64,000 bases of DNA from Paguma larvata (taxonomy: Eukaryota > Chordata > Mammalia > Carnivora > Viverridae): NCBI GenBank assembly GCA_030068075.1, contig CM057826.1, positions 69,909,312-69,973,311 of the forward strand, in the 5' to 3' direction. Positions 60,389 to 64,000 of this stretch are shown here, one piece after another. The stretch's first letter is position 1. The number at the start of each line of letters is the position of its first letter. Made by a program: the position numbers and the translations under genes. Under the pieces are notes generated by a model. That model saw only the letters and a program-made list of their open reading frames with translations, did not search any database and was not told the origin of the DNA.

Positions 60389-62778
60389 ATACAATATATT
60401 ATACATTTTATGTATCGTGTTATTATATGTGAATTTATATAAAAGAACACATGTATTATTGAACTGACACTAGCCATAACAAATTACAATACAATGAGTA
60501 TGTGTTATATTTGAATAGTTCAATCATTTGTTAAGAAATCTCTCTTAGGCCTGAGGGTTCAATAACATGAATTCGATGTTATAATAATAAAGTTCATAAT
60601 AAAATTATCTAGTGATTTAATTTGAGGGAATTCAATTTGTTTGCATTTACCCATAAACACTTTAAAAAGTTTATAATGAGTATGACTGTCAGGATCACGA
60701 TGTATAATATTTGGCTTGTGTACCTGAACATTCAGAGTAAGATCTTATCTCTGTTTTAAAGGCTATATTCAAATACATTTTTGGGTTAAATATGGTCATT
60801 TCACTCTACTGAGCAATATCCTTAAGGATATTTTATGTTATGATCTTCTGACTAGCTTTTTGTTTACATTTTACATAACATTTACATTACATTGCATTAC
60901 TTTCCATTTTGTTTTTGACTTTTTGATTTATTTTTATTTAGCTTATACTTGGAGTATAATTGTAAGAAAAAAGTATAAAATATTTTAAAAGGTATAATAG
61001 GACTTGTGGGTAAATTAATTATATTTATCTCTTGGTGCAAAATCATTTATTATTCTATGATACATTTTCAATAAGCAAGACAATTAAAAAAACTTGTTGG
61101 TTATCTCTGTAATGTCAGACCCAATTTAAATTGAGAACATAGGAAAAGTAATATGTTAATTATAAGTTCATATTTTCCATTTCTATTTTAAATATACCAT
61201 CTGTTGTTTTACTCATTTACTCAAGAACATATAAACAATATCATCCATTTATACTTATTAAGATGATATTTTATTTAGCTGTAAATCTGAAGGATTTCAC
61301 TGTAAGGAGTTGTTACTGATAATTTGGAGCTTTAATCTTCAGTAAAAATTGTAATTTTTTTAACTTCTAAAAAGAAAAAAATCAAAAGAAAACTTAAAGA
61401 CAAATCACAAATGTCCAAATTTTACAGTATTTTTCTCTTTTCAACAGTCAGCATCAACACTGTGAAGTAAATTGCTTTTGAATACTTCTGTACCAGATGT
61501 CAGCCATCTTGCTTATCACTGAACAAGCCACATTTGAACTAAACAGCTCAGTATCGCATTGAGGGATGTGGTTGCTGATTGAACACAGGTGTAATGGTTG
61601 ATATACTGTCACACAGTCTGACGTTAACCTAAGATCTCTGTTGAAATAGTTATTACTGATGGCACGAAATGTAATTGCTAATTTTCTGCCTGAGTGGTTA
61701 CATATTTTCTCTAAATCTTAAGAGTTATTCATCCTTTTCCCACTGCCCATTCCTCAGAGTTTAAGGCAGATGTGTCAGTGGTCCATGGACCAGTAATTGA
61801 ACCTGTCACTTGCAATCTACTGATTTCATTCTTCAGAAATGGGACTACTGCTTTATTCACTCTCCTGCTTATTTTTCTCTAGGTATCAAATGTCTTACTT
61901 GAACCTAAGCTAACCAATATTCATTGTTTACCTTTAAGAGCCTCTTTGGTCACTGAGCAGAGGAATTGTGGGTGACTCCAATGTGATTACTTTTTAGTAT
62001 TTCTGGTTTTAGATTCCAGGCTTTCAAATGAATTGACTCTCTATAAGCCTAATTATAATAAATCAATCAACTGTACTGTAGGCATAAAAAGTGTGGAGGT
62101 ATAGTAGAGAAAGAAGTGGGAGACTGGGATAGATTAGCTAATCCTATTTGAATGAATTGCTTCTTAGAATGACATAGCATAACTCAGGCTGCGGTGTGCT
62201 AGAATTTTCCAGAATTTTACTGAGTGCTAATTCCTAGTGCCTGATGACCAGCCAGTGCTTAGTGTTTTTGACAATAAATACGCTGTCATAATTTCACTTC
62301 CAATAAATTTTCTACTTTCATTTTGGTTTCTGCTAACACAATTCAGTTGCATCATGGTCCCTAGTAAAATAAAAGGGGAGATAATATATGTCAAATTCGT
62401 ACTTAGAGAATTTTCCATAAAGACTATTTGATGCCACATTTAAAGGGGAAATGGCATGTTTTAAGTTATATTCCAGTTTGGTTTTTCAAAGTTGCATATT
62501 TATAAGTTAAGATTTCTAAGTTAAAAACCATAATTTATTTGTGTGACTTCAGTTTTCTTTATATGTGATTTATGATGCATTTTAACCTGGCCTCCAAATG
62601 TCCATTTTCAGGTTATAAAAACAAAGCATGTGCAATGGATAGGTAAACTTTGAAAAAGGATAAGTATTATAGAATTGAGTCTGAGGGATGGAATTTGGTT
62701 AAAACTGAAATTAAGAAGTAGAAATCATGAAGAGCTGGAAAAGTTAAGTCACAGAGCAAGCAGTTTGGGTGGGGGGGA
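60389..62778. other. AT-rich sequence with a complex island
   Basis: No repeat recognised. 61440-61740 is the most complex part and may be conserved non-coding DNA. The overlapping opposite-strand frames at 62227-62439 are not recognisable. Confidence 0.35.
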
Positions 62779-63170
62779 TGATGTCTTGACCCAGTTTTTT
62801 GACCCTGGCTAGAGGCTAGTCAGTTCTCTTTCTTGAGCAAGTAAGTCGTCACCCCAGCCACTTCCCTTATCAGACACATGCTCCCTTACCACTCTGTCTT
62901 AATGGTAATTTCCCATAAGGCCAAGTATCAGACAAAGGGGGAAACCCCAGGCATTTAAACTAGCCACTCCACAGAAAACCTGCCCAAAGCCACTAATCCC
63001 ACCTGATTTGTCATACATAAGCTGCCCCCTACAGCTCTAGCTTGCTGTTACTCTGTCCCCAACTGCAACCCCCATGTGGTCCTGCCTGGCACCATCTCCT
63101 TTCATCTCTCTGTGTTGTTCATCTTTGTGGTGTGCCCTGTCATCAAAAGAATCTTTAAATCTTAAAAACT
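62779..63170 (+). mobile_element. Possible LTR, family not assigned
   Basis: GC-richer than its surroundings, starting TGATGTCTTGACCC. CATACATAAGCTGCCCCCTAC looks like a class I LTR TATA region, followed by CT-rich text CTGTCCCCAACTGC and TTTCATCTCTCTGTG. No AATAAA is evident and no internal region is attached. Confidence 0.3.
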
Positions 63171-63439
63171 AAGGGATATCTAGGAATATTATAGAAGATA
63201 ATAGATATTAAAGGTCAATAAGCCAAGAATCCATCAGTTAGAAAAAGAGCAAAGGAGAATAGTTCCCCAAAGTTTGATTGCAAGCGGAAGGTTATTTAGG
63301 TAGGCCATGCCATGAGATCTTCTCTCAATGCCTAGTAAAGTACCTCACCATTCTCATTGCCAAAAATGTTCCTATCTCAATTTAGAAACGGCAAACATAA
63401 TCTACTCATTTGCTGAAGGCCAAAAATAGGCATTGTTTC

Positions 63440-64000
63440 TTTTTCTTAGGAGCATACTTAATGTACACTATTATACAAAGTGTACATGTGACAAGTTTTC
63501 ACGTATGGATATATCTTCAGAACCATCACCACAACCAAGATAATAAACACATAACATCGCTCAAAAGTCTCCTTACTGGCCTCCATAATCTCTCTTTCTC
63601 ACCCCTTCCCAACCATCTCTCCCAACTCTCATCGCTGTCTCAAGGCAACCTCTGATCTGCTTCTGTCACAACAAATTGGTTTGGATTTTCTAGAATTTTA
63701 TGCAAACAGAATCTTACAGTATAAGCTCCTTTATGTCAGAGTTCTCTCACACAGCATTATGATTTCAAAATGCACCCACATTGCACACATCAATGGTTCA
63801 TATACTGCTTTAATGAGTCTTGTTTCACTATGTGAACATCGCACAATTTGTTTATCCATTCATCTGTTGGTGAATATTTGAGTTATTTAAAGTTTTGGAT
63901 TATTACCAAAAAATGCTGCTGTGAACACCTGTGTATCCATCTTTGTATGAACATATATTTTCATTCTTTCATTTTCTTGGGTAAATAGCTGAGAGTGAGA
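63440..64000 (-). mobile_element. Old L1 (L1M-type) 3' end, antisense, runs off the window
   Basis: The plus strand reads ACCATCACCACAACCAAGAT, TCTCAAGGCAACCTCTGATC, TTTATCCATTCATCTGTTGG and ATGCTGCTGTGAACACCTG, the antisense of old L1 3' regions. The rest of the element lies beyond the window. Confidence 0.88.

Noticed and set aside
61760..61860. Possible MER5A-like DNA transposon (GTCAGTGGTCCATGGACCAG)
   Set aside because: Only the first few bases agree; GGTCCATGGACC is a chance palindrome and no matching second end is present.

Overview
This window is mammalian nuclear DNA from a carnivore, most probably a cat (Felidae). The main evidence is about 25 copies of a tRNA-derived SINE whose head (…CTGGGTGGCTCAGTC…), Lys-tRNA-like B box (GTTCGAGCC) and CT-rich, A-tailed 3' end are those of carnivore SINEC elements, with the youngest copies closest to the felid SINEC_Fc type. 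AT-rich composition, CpG depletion, several generations of LINE-1, MIR, L2 and L3/CR1 fossils, class III LTRs and a DNA transposon all fit. I found no intact host protein-coding gene, no tRNA, rRNA or snRNA gene and no CRISPR array. Most open frames here are relics of transposable elements or translated microsatellites; the rest are short, unconvincing frames in AT-rich DNA. The window is best read as intergenic or deep intronic sequence.

Layout: 0.3-6.9 kb is a nearly full-length, dead LINE-1 on the minus strand with 5'UTR, ORF1 and ORF2. 7-13.5 kb is older unique sequence with SINEs, a MIR, a poly(A)-only insertion flanked by a 15-bp duplication, and two SINEs stacked on one target site. 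14.7-18.3 kb is a degenerate ERVL-type (class III) retrovirus-like element with LTR, Leu-tRNA-type primer site and RNase H/integrase remnants, split by a SINE and by a young 5'-truncated L1. 20.8-24.1 kb packs three MaLR-type LTRs around a Tigger-like DNA transposon of 840 bp with TA duplications. 26-28 kb has two back-to-back SINEs and an old L1 fragment. 35.9-42.5 kb is a second long minus-strand L1, older, carrying three nested SINEs and at least two tandem ~360-bp units in its 5'UTR. 47-48 kb has L2 and L3/CR1 fossils. 48.9-52.5 kb has four SINEs, a long TA/TATTA microsatellite and an LTR containing a (TC)(CA)(CG)(CA) compound microsatellite. 55-57 kb has a MIR, an old L1 3' end and a two-part SINE cassette inside one target duplication. 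The last 0.5 kb enters another old L1.

Nothing here works together as a pathway. The interest lies in retrotransposition products: order of nesting, reuse of target sites, a tail-only insertion, tandem 5'UTR units and Z-DNA-prone repeats. The stretches between repeats are AT-rich; a few look more complex and could be conserved non-coding elements, and one 131-base segment has exon-like borders. I see no convincing sign of a previously undescribed biological system. Family names come from recalled consensus sequences, not from a database search, and element edges are approximate unless a target-site duplication is given.
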